Shown in pieces: positions 14,824 through 23,800 of a stretch of 64,000 nt of DNA. Under the pieces are notes generated by a model. It did not search any database. It saw nothing but the letters and a program-made list of their open reading frames with translations, and was not told the origin of the DNA. Both the position numbers and the translations under genes were made by a program. Position 1 is the first letter of the stretch; every line of letters begins with the position of its first letter. This DNA is from Bradyrhizobium sp. 186 (lineage in GTDB: Bacteria > Pseudomonadota > Alphaproteobacteria > Rhizobiales > Xanthobacteraceae), in assembly GCF_023101685.1 (NCBI RefSeq), contig NZ_CP082164.1, positions 9,641,001 through 9,705,000 of the forward strand, given 5' to 3'.

Positions 14824-14868
14824 GCCGCCATCAAAGCGGCGTCCGAAGCGGCTCGCAAATTATCGATT

Positions 14869-16814
14869 CCTAGGCCGAACTTCCCCTCGGGATTTTTGTT
14901 AGAGCGTTGAGAGGATTTGAGAAGTTTGGATCGGGCTGATTTTGTAGGCATGTAAATGATGATTTTTGGCTTGCGAATGGCAGGTTTCCGTGATTCGATT
15001 CCGGCATGTTCGTCGCCCGCATTCCCAACCGCAACTCACCGCCCGCGATCCTGTTGCGCGAGAGCTATCGCGAGGGCGACAAGATCAAGTCGCGCACGCT
15101 GGCCAACCTGTCGCATTGGCCGGATGAGAAGATCGATGCGCTGCGCCGCGTCCTGAAAGGCGAGGAGCTGGTCTCGCCGGCCGAGCAACTGCGGATCGAG
15201 CGCTCGCTGCCGCACGGCCACGTGGCCGCGGTGCTCGGCATGGCGCGCCAGCTCGGACTGCATCGCCTTGTCCCGGACAAGCCCAGACGGTTGGCCAGGC
15301 TGGCTTTGGCCTTGATCGTGGCACGGGTGATCGAACCGGCCGCCAAGCTGGCCACGGCGCGCCAGCTCAGCGAGGCGACGGCGGCGCATTCGCTGGGCGA
15401 ACTGCTCGATCTCAGCGCCGTCGACGAGGACGAGCTTTACGAAGCGCTCGACCTGCTCGGCACGGCCCAACCGGGGATCGAGGCGACGCTCGCCAAGCGC
15501 CATCTGCATGACGGCTCGCTGGTGCTCTACGATCTCACCTCCAGCTATCTGGAGGGGCGACATTGCGAATTGGCGCGGCATGGTTACAGCCGCGACGGTC
15601 GTTCCGACAAGCTGCAGATCGTGTTCGGCTTGCTGTGCGCCGCCGACGGCTGCCCGGTGGCGGTGGAGGTGTTCGAAGGTAACACCGCCGACCCGAGCAC
15701 GCTGGCCGCGCAAGTCGACAAACTGAAGGCCCGCTTCAAGCTGTCGCGTGTGGTACTGGTCGGCGATCGCGGCATGATCACCAGCGCCCGTATCGAAGCC
15801 GATCTGATGCCGGCCGGGCTCGATTGGATCACCGCTCTGCGGGCGCCGGCGATCCGCAAGCTCGCCGAGGACGGCGGCCCGCTGCAATTGTCGCTGTTCG
15901 ACGATCGCGATATGGCCGAGATCACGTCCCCCGACTTCCCCGGCGAGCGCCTGATCGTGTGCCGCAACCCGGATCTGGCCGACGAGCGTCGGCGCAAGCG
16001 CGGCGAGTTGCTGGCGGCGACCGAGAAGGATCTCGCCCGCGTCAAGGCCGCCGTGCAGCGTCAGCGCAACCCCTTGCGCGGCGAGGATGAGATCGGTCTG
16101 AAGGTCGGCGCCGTGCTGGGCAAGCGTAAGATGGCCAAGCACTTCCACCTCGCCATCACCGACACTTCGTTCGACTTCAGTCGGATCGAGGATGCCATCG
16201 CCAACGAAGCGTCGCTCGACGGCTTCTATGTGCTACGGACCAACGTGCCGGCCGAGAACCTCGACACCGCCGCCACGGTGCGTGCCTACAAGAGCCTGGC
16301 CCAGGTCGAACGCGCCTTCCGCACCATCAAGACCGTCGAACTGGAGGTGCGCCCGATCCACCATCGCCTCGCTGGCCGCGTGCGCGCCCACGTCTTCCTC
16401 TGCATGCTCGCTTATTACATCGTCTGGCACATGCGCCGCGCGCTGGCCCCGATCCTGTTCGACGATCACGACCGCGAGGCCGCCGACGCCGCGCGCGTCT
16501 CGCCCGTCGCCAAGGCCAGAGTCTCGGCCGCGGCCAGAACCAAGGCTAATCGCAAGCACACCCACGATGGCCGGCCCGTGCACAGCTTTCGAACGCTGTT
16601 GCAGGATCTCGCCACGCTCACACGCAACATCGTTCGCATCGGTCAGGACGCCCCGGCCGCTATGCTCACAAGTCCAACCCCACTACAACAAGACGTCTTC
16701 AATCGGCTCGGCATTCCTATCGCCCCATAATGTAGGCAGACGCGCCGTCACGCCCGCTGGAATTACACGCCAGCTCAAATGCTTACGTCGCTACTCAAGG
16801 GGAAGTTCGGCCTA
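14869..16814 (+). mobile_element. IS1634-family insertion sequence
   Basis: A 1.95-kb element bounded by matching inverted ends: CCTAGGCCGAACTTCCCCT at 14869-14887 and its complement at 16796-16814, identical over 19 bases. The outer CCTAGG is itself palindromic, so the exact cut point and target duplication (possibly CTAG) cannot be fixed. One transposase gene fills it. It has not visibly interrupted a gene. Confidence 0.8.
15006..16730 (+). CDS. IS1634-family transposase
   Basis: A 574-residue DDE transposase of the IS1634 group. It opens with the family N-terminus (MFVARIPNRNSPPAILLRES). DDE-type blocks include LVLYDLTSSYLEGRH with the first Asp, ALVGDRGM-type LVGDRGMITSARI with the second, and LAQVERAFRTIKTVELEVRPI carrying the catalytic Glu in the YREK-like context. 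Full length, no frameshift, so probably able to transpose. Confidence 0.9.
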   Translation: MFVARIPNRNSPPAILLRESYREGDKIKSRTLANLSHWPDEKIDALRRVLKGEELVSPAEQLRIERSLPHGHVAAVLGMARQLGLHRLVPDKPRRLARLALALIVARVIEPAAKLATARQLSEATAAHSLGELLDLSAVDEDELYEALDLLGTAQPGIEATLAKRHLHDGSLVLYDLTSSYLEGRHCELARHGYSRDGRSDKLQIVFGLLCAADGCPVAVEVFEGNTADPSTLAAQVDKLKARFKLSRVVLVGDRGMITSARIEADLMPAGLDWITALRAPAIRKLAEDGGPLQLSLFDDRDMAEITSPDFPGERLIVCRNPDLADERRRKRGELLAATEKDLARVKAAVQRQRNPLRGEDEIGLKVGAVLGKRKMAKHFHLAITDTSFDFSRIEDAIANEASLDGFYVLRTNVPAENLDTAATVRAYKSLAQVERAFRTIKTVELEVRPIHHRLAGRVRAHVFLCMLAYYIVWHMRRALAPILFDDHDREAADAARVSPVAKARVSAAARTKANRKHTHDGRPVHSFRTLLQDLATLTRNIVRIGQDAPAAMLTSPTPLQQDVFNRLGIPIAP

Positions 16815-16870
16815 GGGGCTCCGAAACGTCGGCGAGCTACTGCGCGTCGTGGGTGTGGGAAAGCCGCTAC

Positions 16871-17035
16871 CTATTTCTTCAGGAGCAATCCCATCTCCCG
16901 CGCCATCCGCTTCACCGACCCGGTATGCCGGCCGAGGACTGCCGCAATCTCCGTCGCGCCGAGGCGCCGACGTGCCATCGCCGAAAGCCTCTTTCGCTCG
17001 GGCTCGGTCCATTCCTTTGGCTTCGATGATTTCAT
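16871..17035 (-). CDS. small helix-turn-helix protein (GcrA/Myb-like)
   Basis: A 54-residue basic protein: MKSSKPKEWTEPERKRLSAM, then ARRRLGATEIAAVLGRHTGSVKRMAREMGL, ending LLKK. The WTEPE start with a trihelical GATEIAAVLGRHTGSVKRMA core is the pattern of small GcrA-like or SANT-like DNA-binding proteins. The ATG is at 17033-17035 and the TAG at 16871-16873. A related small protein is at 18582-18791. Confidence 0.65.
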   Translation of the reverse strand: MKSSKPKEWTEPERKRLSAMARRRLGATEIAAVLGRHTGSVKRMAREMGLLLKK

Positions 17036-17133
17036 TTTGAGATCATCCGGCCTGCCCGACAGAGTCGATATTGGGAGATTTCCGGGTGGCGACTCTTGAC
17101 GGCTTAGTGCATGCGGGAGTCTGATCCGCGGCC

Positions 17134-17442
17134 ATGGGGCGTCATCAGAGCATCATCGACGAGCTCGCGCGCATGGAGCGCATCTGCCTGGATCTGGCGG
17201 CCGGCGCGACCATGCTGGAGGAGCAGGCTGGGCTGGAGTTCATGGCCAAAAGCTACCGGGCCGAGGCCGGTTGCCTAGAAAGCCGCTTCCCATCTGCTTC
17301 CCATGCCAAAGGTTTGGGAAGCAGAGGCGCGTTAAATCGCTGTATTTCCTATATAAAATCTTTGCTTGACCGATCTCCGGCTATCACATGGCTGTGGTCG
17401 CCGGCGTCGCGTTCTTCGCGGTGCGGGTGCTGCTCGCGCTGA
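17134..17442 (+). CDS. small hypothetical protein, altered C-terminus
   Basis: Residues 1-50 (MGRHQSIIDELARMERICLD, LAAGATMLEEQAGLEFMAKSYRAEA) match a short helical Bradyrhizobium family that usually ends soon after. The remaining 50 residues (from CLESRFPSAS) do not look protein-like and overlap a strong hairpin at 17294-17324. The tail is probably a read-through after loss of the normal stop. Function unknown. Confidence 0.45.
   Translation: MGRHQSIIDELARMERICLDLAAGATMLEEQAGLEFMAKSYRAEAGCLESRFPSASHAKGLGSRGALNRCISYIKSLLDRSPAITWLWSPASRSSRCGCCSR
17294..17324. promoter_or_regulatory. perfect 10-bp stem-loop
   Basis: CTGCTTCCCA (17294-17303) and TGGGAAGCAG (17315-17324) are exact complements with an 11-base loop. 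No T-run follows, so it may be an operator or RNA structure, not a terminator. Confidence 0.45.
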
Positions 17443-18152
17443 TCCCGGCACTGGCGGTCGGCTTCGCCATCGGGCCGCGGCAGGAGCGCCGGCTTCCGCG
17501 GCCGTTTCTTCGGATCCTTGTGATTGAAGTGCCCACGGGTCGGTAGCGGGATCAGCAGACGCTTGCAAAGCTGCCGGAGGGCAAACTCCGAAATTCCGAG
17601 GTCGGAGCCTGCCCGGGTCATTGTTTTGCTCCACAAGAGGTCGCGGAGCTCCGCTCTGGTGAGTTCGACGTGGCCGGTGGCCGGACGGAATACGAGCTTC
17701 CTGCTCTTCCGCGGCCGCTTGATCCCGTGCTTTCGCTCAAACGCCTTGGTGGCCTTGTCCTCCATGCGCGATCGGTAGCGCGCTAGGCGGTCGGGATATG
17801 GGTACGGGCCAGGTGCGCACGCCTTCTTCAGCTTATAGACCCGACGAGCCCAAGCTTGCTGCTCCTCGTTGTCGAACGGATAGAAGGGAACCTCTGGCGG
17901 GGACCACTCGGCATGCGCGGGAAGAAAGCTGGGCCGTCCCAAATCGAAGTCCCACCAGATCGCGCATCCCATCCGCGTGTGATGATAGCTGGTCGCGAGA
18001 GCATCGATCGTTGCCGCGCAGTACATTGGGTCGCGACTTCGGCGCGCGACCGGCGCGATGATGCCGACGTTGAGGAGGTCGAAGAGCTCGGAGGTCCTCA
18101 GCTTCAGGCGCTTGAGCACCTCATATTCCGGGTAGAGCGGTGGCTCGGACAT
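17349..18152 (-). CDS. DNA-binding-like hypothetical protein
   Basis: A 267-residue protein. The N-terminal half contains Trp/Pro-rich segments (GCAIWWDFDLGRPSF, EWSPPEVPFYPFD) and a Lys/Arg-rich middle. Residues about 162-205 (VELTRAELRDLLWSKTMTRA, then LGISEFALRQLCKRLLIPLP) are a helix-turn-helix module I recognise from rhizobial hypotheticals (LTREEL..LVW...M..LA..+GIS...L.K.C....IP.P). The last 50 residues are low-complexity (REQHPHREERDAGDH) and may be a read-through tail. Confidence 0.6.
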   Translation of the reverse strand: MSEPPLYPEYEVLKRLKLRTSELFDLLNVGIIAPVARRSRDPMYCAATIDALATSYHHTRMGCAIWWDFDLGRPSFLPAHAEWSPPEVPFYPFDNEEQQAWARRVYKLKKACAPGPYPYPDRLARYRSRMEDKATKAFERKHGIKRPRKSRKLVFRPATGHVELTRAELRDLLWSKTMTRAGSDLGISEFALRQLCKRLLIPLPTRGHFNHKDPKKRPRKPALLPRPDGEADRQCRDQREQHPHREERDAGDHSHVIAGDRSSKDFI

Positions 18153-18581
18153 CGGTCGCCCTCTCGTCGATCGAGAGAAGCAGCCACGGGCAGACGCTGT
18201 CTGTCAAATTGTGGGAGTTGTGGAAGCTTCGCGCAGAAAATCTGAGTTTAAGTCAGAGGCGGCCCGCCAGGTGTCTGGTTTGTTGAGCCGTTCAGCGGGA
18301 GCCACTTGTTTCCTGATTCGACGTCAACTTACCCGCCGACCGGCCGCGAAGCCCGCCGGCGGTATTGAGTGCCGACGGCGGGACAGTCTAGCTACCTTAC
18401 TTGGCGAGTCTCATAACTTCGAGGCTCGCAACGTGTTCCGCAGAAGCAAAAACGCATAGAGGCGGCGCTTCACTGGACGGTCTCGACATGCCCCAGGCGG
18501 CCGCCAAGGGATGAAGAGGCCGGCAACAATGATAGGGTCGATATCACCAAGGGCGGCCCCCGCCTCGTTGTAGAACGCGCA
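18153..18581. other. intergenic, nothing recognised
   Basis: No frame has both a plausible start and protein-like composition. GC-rich words CCGCCGGCGG recur but form no clear terminator or repeat. Confidence 0.4.
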
Positions 18582-18791
18582 TCAAGCCGTTTGCTTGGGC
18601 TTGCGCCTTAGCCCGATGCGAGTTCCGGGAAGGCAGATTCCCAGCTCGATCGCGCGTGACCTGATCGAGGCGATCGGTCGCTTCAATTTCACGATCATAA
18701 GCGTAAGACTCTTCCCGGTCGCCGTCATGGTACGTAACAGCTCGTCATCGTCTTCCGACCAGCGCTGGTGATTGTAGGTGCGGACAGCCAT
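18582..18791 (-). CDS. small SANT/HTH-like protein
   Basis: From MAVRTYNHQRWSEDDDELL the protein is 69 residues. RWSEDDDELLRTMTATGKSL, then IVKLKRPIASIRSRAIELGI resembles a Myb/SANT-like trihelical DNA-binding fold as found in many small Bradyrhizobium proteins, followed by a basic tail (RRKPKQ). Two upstream in-frame Met codons give up to 76 residues. Target unknown. Confidence 0.6.
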   Translation of the reverse strand: MAVRTYNHQRWSEDDDELLRTMTATGKSLTLMIVKLKRPIASIRSRAIELGICLPGTRIGLRRKPKQTA

Positions 18792-19305
18792 CTTCATTGC
18801 CTCTGAGGCCAATGAGGCGGGACCTAGTCTCGGGGAATGTCAAAGGGACCCGGCTTCGGGGCCGGGTCAGTTGAAGAGCGGCTTGTCACGCTGCCGCCTG
18901 AGCCAGAGATAGTTCTAACGCACTCTTTTTCAATCGGCTTACTGATTTGTAACATGGTGCGCCATCCACTCGCGCACCCTCGTCGGCCGCCGAACAGGGA
19001 TTTTTCTAATCCCGCGGTGTTTTTCGAGTGGACTCTTTGGAAATTCCGCCGGAGTCGAGTCACCTCAACGATGGTCTAGCGACGCCGGGCCGCTTGCCGT
19101 TCGGAGGTGCTGCTACCTTCCTGTTTGCGTTCTCCGCCTTCATAACGCGAAGCACGCTGCTAGGATCTCGCGTTGATCCTCAGGAAGTGCGCCTCGTCGC
19201 TGCCCTCCCGGCAATTGCCCTCTTGCCAAGCGCATGCGCCTCTCGCGGATTGTTTGTTCCAGATCGGACGTCGTGCTCCCTCCGATTGGGAGCGGCATCC
19301 TGCGG
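18792..19305. other. intergenic with one GC hairpin
   Basis: No gene supported. GACCCGGC (18847-18854) and GCCGGGTC (18861-18868) form an 8-bp stem with a 6-base loop. On the minus strand it is followed by CCTTT, giving a weak leftward terminator upstream of the 18791 gene. Confidence 0.4.
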
Positions 19306-20310
19306 TCAGACCGCTTCAAACCGGCGCAGTTCTGTTTGCCGAATTAGCTGATGCCCACTTTGGCGGCTAACCATGATCAAAAGGCCGCCCATTTGCGGCA
19401 ACAGCACCAGCAAAACCAAACGGACCATGGCGAAGTCCTCGGACGATGGTCGGAGCGCGCCAAAGGAAACCCACGCCGCGAGCCTAATGGCGGCGTCCGC
19501 TTGAGGATCGGCCATCTGCTCGACGGTTGCCATCGCTGCGTCAAGCGCGCGCCGGCGGTCCACTACTACCGCTTCACGCTCGCGGCAAAACTTCCCCACA
19601 CCACCCCTGCACTCACGATCTCGAGCCGCGATGGCGTCCGACAAACTCGCCTGCGCGGCGGTGACGGCCGGCGTCACGCGTGACGAACGGGCAAGCGTGG
19701 CGTCACTGATATTGGTGGAAGCGAAGCCCAGGCCTGCTGTGACGGCAAACACGAACGTCACTAGCCAGAGGACCCACCCGACCAGCGAAGATACCCGCCG
19801 CCGCGCGTGCCAAAGTCCAGCTGCGCAGGATGGCATTACCAGGGCAACCAAATCAGCGGCGACGCCTAAGGCGAGAAACAGCCATCCTGCCACGTCGCTG
19901 GCCCCGAGCGATCGCGCGAACCATCCGTTGATCGTCACGCCGACGACGGCGAGGCAAAAGGCGGCAGCGTTGAGCAGGATCGGCACGACCTGGCGCCGTG
20001 ACAGCGTGACGTGAGGCTCGTGGGTAGCGGACGTCACGGGCGCCGGCGTGACGGGGGCGGCCTGCGGAGCCGTCACAGGCGCCGTGACGGCGTGACGGGG
20101 CGCCGCGAGCGATGGGGTAAGAGGTGTGCCGGAGCTTCCGGCCCGCTCGGAGGACTTGGGCGCGGCGGCGGGCGGCGGTTCGGCGTCGGTGGGCGCAAGC
20201 TTCGCCTTCCGCTTCCTCTCGCGGTAGGCTTTCGCGCGCTGCGCTGCTGTCATCGCTTTTGGAGCCGATTGCCGGAGCGAGATCACGGCGGCGGAGCTAT
20301 CGGGGGCCAT
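19306..20310 (-). CDS. four-helix membrane protein
   Basis: A 334-residue protein. The first 95 residues are cytosolic and low-complexity: a basic AQRAKAYRERKRKAK element, then Ala/Pro/Thr-rich sequence. Four hydrophobic segments lie at about 108-130, 138-160, 175-197 and 298-318. Between the third and fourth is a soluble stretch with DAIAARDRECRGGVGKFCRERE, two Cys and a charged helix. I recognise it as a recurrent accessory-region membrane protein next to large primase/helicase genes, but no function is known. It reads in the same direction as the primase gene upstream. Confidence 0.6.
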   Translation of the reverse strand: MAPDSSAAVISLRQSAPKAMTAAQRAKAYRERKRKAKLAPTDAEPPPAAAPKSSERAGSSGTPLTPSLAAPRHAVTAPVTAPQAAPVTPAPVTSATHEPHVTLSRRQVVPILLNAAAFCLAVVGVTINGWFARSLGASDVAGWLFLALGVAADLVALVMPSCAAGLWHARRRVSSLVGWVLWLVTFVFAVTAGLGFASTNISDATLARSSRVTPAVTAAQASLSDAIAARDRECRGGVGKFCREREAVVVDRRRALDAAMATVEQMADPQADAAIRLAAWVSFGALRPSSEDFAMVRLVLLVLLPQMGGLLIMVSRQSGHQLIRQTELRRFEAV

Positions 20311-20450
20311 TCAGACCGGTCCTCGTGTTTTGGTTTTGTCGATTTGCGCGGCTTTGTCGATATGACTTCGATGCGGGAGGCTCGTTTCTCGAAGGTGGGT
20401 TAGGCGTGGCGGGGTACTTGGATTTTGAGTCGCTGGATGACGTAACTTTC

Positions 20451-20759
20451 TCACTGAGCGCCCGCACAGCGCACCAGCGCCTCTTTGAATTGAGGTTGCA
20501 CTGACCAGGCATCGAAGCCTTCTTTCGGGAAGCTTCCGCGCGCGACCTCGAATTCGGCGGCGCAGCTGCAAACAACCGTCGCAGTCACGCCAGATCGGAC
20601 CACCTTTTCGAGCGCTCCATTCTGGATGATTGTCCCCACGCAGGCGTCGGCAAGCCGGCGAACGATGGCGCCGAGCTTCTCGTTTGCCGCGGCCGGTGGC
20701 GCATGCAGCGCCCAGGCCGTCGCCACAGCGACAGCGGCCAATACGGCTCTGATCTTCAT
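20451..20759 (-). CDS. small periplasmic Cys-rich protein
   Basis: A 102-residue protein with a signal peptide (MKIRAVLAAVAVATAWALHA, cleavage near AAA-N). The mature part has four Cys: DACVGT, VVCSCAAEFEV and VRCAGA, suggesting two disulphides. A strong ribosome site GGAGGAGGG precedes the ATG. It lies between the membrane protein gene and the primase/helicase gene in the same orientation and may belong to that module. No family recognised. Confidence 0.65.
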   Translation of the reverse strand: MKIRAVLAAVAVATAWALHAPPAAANEKLGAIVRRLADACVGTIIQNGALEKVVRSGVTATVVCSCAAEFEVARGSFPKEGFDAWSVQPQFKEALVRCAGAQ

Positions 20760-20855
20760 CGCGCCCTCCTCCTCATTCGAAACCGCCCCCAGCTTGCAGC
20801 GCGCCCGTCAGAGCGCAACGAAAGGAGTGCTCTCTGTTCGCTGCCGACCCGGTGT

Positions 20856-23800
20856 TCACGCGCGCTCTGCCTGACGCATTTGCTCAGCAAGACCCCTCAC
20901 CGCGGCAATGAATTGCTCGCGGCCGACTTTGACGGTCATCCAACGAATGGCCGCGCGCTCGCGGTCCGCGCCGGGTAACTTTCGAAATCGGGATTTGCCC
21001 ATGTGGTTCTTGAGCGAAAAGCGCGAAATCCCAAGGTGGTCGCAGATAAGCTCGACGGTCAGGACAGGTTCGGCAGCCAGCGGGCGGGGCGGTGAAAGCT
21101 CGCGCGCGAGGATGGGGCGGCCTTCATTCTCCGCAGGCCAGAAGCGCACGTCCCCGGCGGCCGTCCGGACATGCAACGGCGCTGCGGGGAAAGGCGCTGC
21201 ATCGGGATCCCGGCGGTCAGTGCCGAAGATGTCGGACACGATCGACGGCGCCCTGGGTAGGTGCAAGAGGAGCGGAGGACAGCTTTCCATGGCAGGCGGC
21301 TCGGCCGCGTCGCCGAGCGGCTCGAAGAGGTCCAGGGTTTTGCCCAGCTGATCAGACCACGCCGCCGCACAATCCGCATGAAGGGACGAATCGACCGCAA
21401 CCAAATGCGAACGCCTCGACCCCGCGATCTTGTACCGATACAGCGACCAAAGTCCGACCTGCTGTAACGTGCCCTCCAGCCTTATAAGAATATCTCTATA
21501 AGGACGAAGGGCACCTTTCGCCGCCAACACCTGATCGACCCCCTCGCGCAACTCCATTTCGGTCGGGTTCTTCTCAAACCAGCGGCGCACAGCTGTGGGG
21601 GTGGGGTACAGGTCCGCCAAAGCTGCCTGTTTGCCTTCCCAACTGGTCGGCCAAAAACCGCGAGCCACGAGGAGGCGGGCCGGAGAGGTCTCTATCCACT
21701 CCTCAAAGGTGCCTGTGCTGTCGACCGTGATGTCGATATGGACACCCGCGACGATCTCAAGGATCAAAGGGCGGTCCTTCCCACGCCGCACCGGCCGCGC
21801 GCGGTGCACGGCTTGCGTGACCTCAGCGTCCCGAACCTGCCCCAGAAGTGCGTCGGCTCGTTCGTCGGGATGGTATGGCTGTTCGACAGCGACCACCGCG
21901 TTGCCACGGCTTCGCAATGCGACGACGCGGTCCGGATAGAAACCCGCCCCCATAGAAGCGGAGGGGTGTCGCCCGAACTCCAACCTGACCGCACGCTCGA
22001 CCTCACCCGCCTGCGGTTCGGGGCGCGATATCAATATCTCACGCGCGCAGTCTTCGAGATTGTTCAGGCCGCGAATGTTTCCGTAGTGGTTCAGGATCAA
22101 ATTCGGGGGCCGCGTCTTCCAGACCCTCCACGTTTCTTCCATGTACTCCTCGAGGCTCTTCGGAGCGATGGCGCCAGTTTTCCCGCCTGTCCTGCGATCA
22201 TCGGCGGCTTTCACTTCGATCGCGCGCATGATTCTTCGGGCATTGTTCTCTTGCGCAGATCGCTTCTCCGGGCTCTTGTCGCCGCCGGCGCCAGGCACCA
22301 CCCGCCCGTAGCTCACGGCCTGGTCAACGATCTGGTGCACGGATACCCCTTCGCCCTGTTCGACCCGAATGTCCGCCATCAATTCGAAACGGGGCAGCCA
22401 AATCGAGACGACGGTTTCATTGAGCGTTGCGTCCAGGTGGAGAATCGGGCGCTTGAGCCAATCTGGATGCGGCCGCGCCGGCGTCGCGATGCGGATCGCC
22501 TGCTCGTCGCCCGCCAAAAGCTTCATGCGCGCTGAGGTGGGCTCTTCGCCCCCAAGGAGCTCGGCGAGGTTCCGCCAGAACGTCTGCCGGATGCGCACCT
22601 GTCCGTTTGCGATGGCGACAGGCTCGATTGTCGCCTGGATCGCGTCGTCGTCCGCGCGGGGGTCGAACGTCTTGGCGACGCGAGCATAGCCGTAGGCTTC
22701 ACCGGCGCTGAGAGCCGCGCAAGCAGCTTCACTGAGCCCTTCGGCCTCGAACGGGCCCCGGGGCAAGTAGCTGCCGGGCGCTACTCGCTCCGCGGCGGCT
22801 TGAGCCCGTCGCAACCACCGTTCAAGGCGGGCATGTTCCTTCCGAGGTGCGGAGAAGTCGGAGAGCGGCAAGTCATCTTCACGAGCGCCGCTCAGCGTCA
22901 GAGCCTCGTCGACTATCAGGGCGTCTGCATCTTTCATCGAGCCTTGGGGTTTCGTTGCAAGCGCGGCATGCGTCGTCACCCACACGCGGGGCGCCAGGTC
23001 AGCCTGTCTTCGATACCCGCAACCGCTACGGAAGGGGCAGAAGCCTCGGCTTGGAGAGCCGCAGACGTCGTTTATCGAGCCTGAGGACTTCACGACGGCT
23101 TTGACCAGCTCGCCGCGGCGGCAGAGCTTCACACCAGGCCGCGAGGGATCCTCCCGATCAATGCCGCGCCATGTGGCTGCTAGCGTTTCGCCGGCGAGCC
23201 GGTTGATGTCGGCTTCAATCTCTTCGGCTTTGGAATGCGTCGGCACGGCATAAACAACGGCACGGCCAGTTTCCTTAACGTAGCGCACGATGCTTTCGAT
23301 CGCAGCGTGCGTCTTGCCGGCGCCAGGCGTTATCCGGATGCCCCATTGCGCGTATTCCGGCGCCGCCGGTTCGATGTCAGGGGCAAAAAAGCTGTCGGGA
23401 TCGATTTCGTCAAATTCGACTTCGGCCGAAAACTCTCCCCGGGCGGCGCGGTGCTCCTCAAGAGCGTCTTCGTACGCTTCGCCGTCGGCGAGCCCCTTCG
23501 GTACCGCCTCGTCAAAGAAGCGCCCCACGGCTGCTTGCAGGGCCGGCTCGGCTTCCGTCAGCGACATGCCGCGGTCCGGCCAGGGACACGACGCCCGCGC
23601 GCGGCGCTCCTCTTCGGCCTGCTCTGACGCACGCTGCTGGCCGCGCACGGAGTCGATCAGCGTATCGATGCGTTCGAGCTCTAAGCGGAGATACGTCGGC
23701 GGATGAGCTTTTGCGTCCCACTCCGCGGCGCCGACTTGCTCCGTCAGCATCCGCTTCAACTTATCGGCGCTCGCGCTTGAACCGTGCCGCCGCCAGTAGA

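Noticed and set aside
14146..14910. Long rightward open frame opposite the 14380-14823 gene
   Set aside because: Low-complexity composition and no family pattern; the leftward frame carries the conserved QWGW and Cys-x-Cys motifs.
15036..16148. Leftward open frame of 370 codons inside the IS1634 element
   Set aside because: Antisense shadow of the transposase; composition dominated by Arg, Gln, Leu and Gly, without motifs.
17388..17546. Small rightward hydrophobic frame (MAVVAGVAFFAVRVLLALIP...)
   Set aside because: It could be a membrane peptide, but it lacks a ribosome site and lies opposite the 17349-18152 gene; not enough to call.
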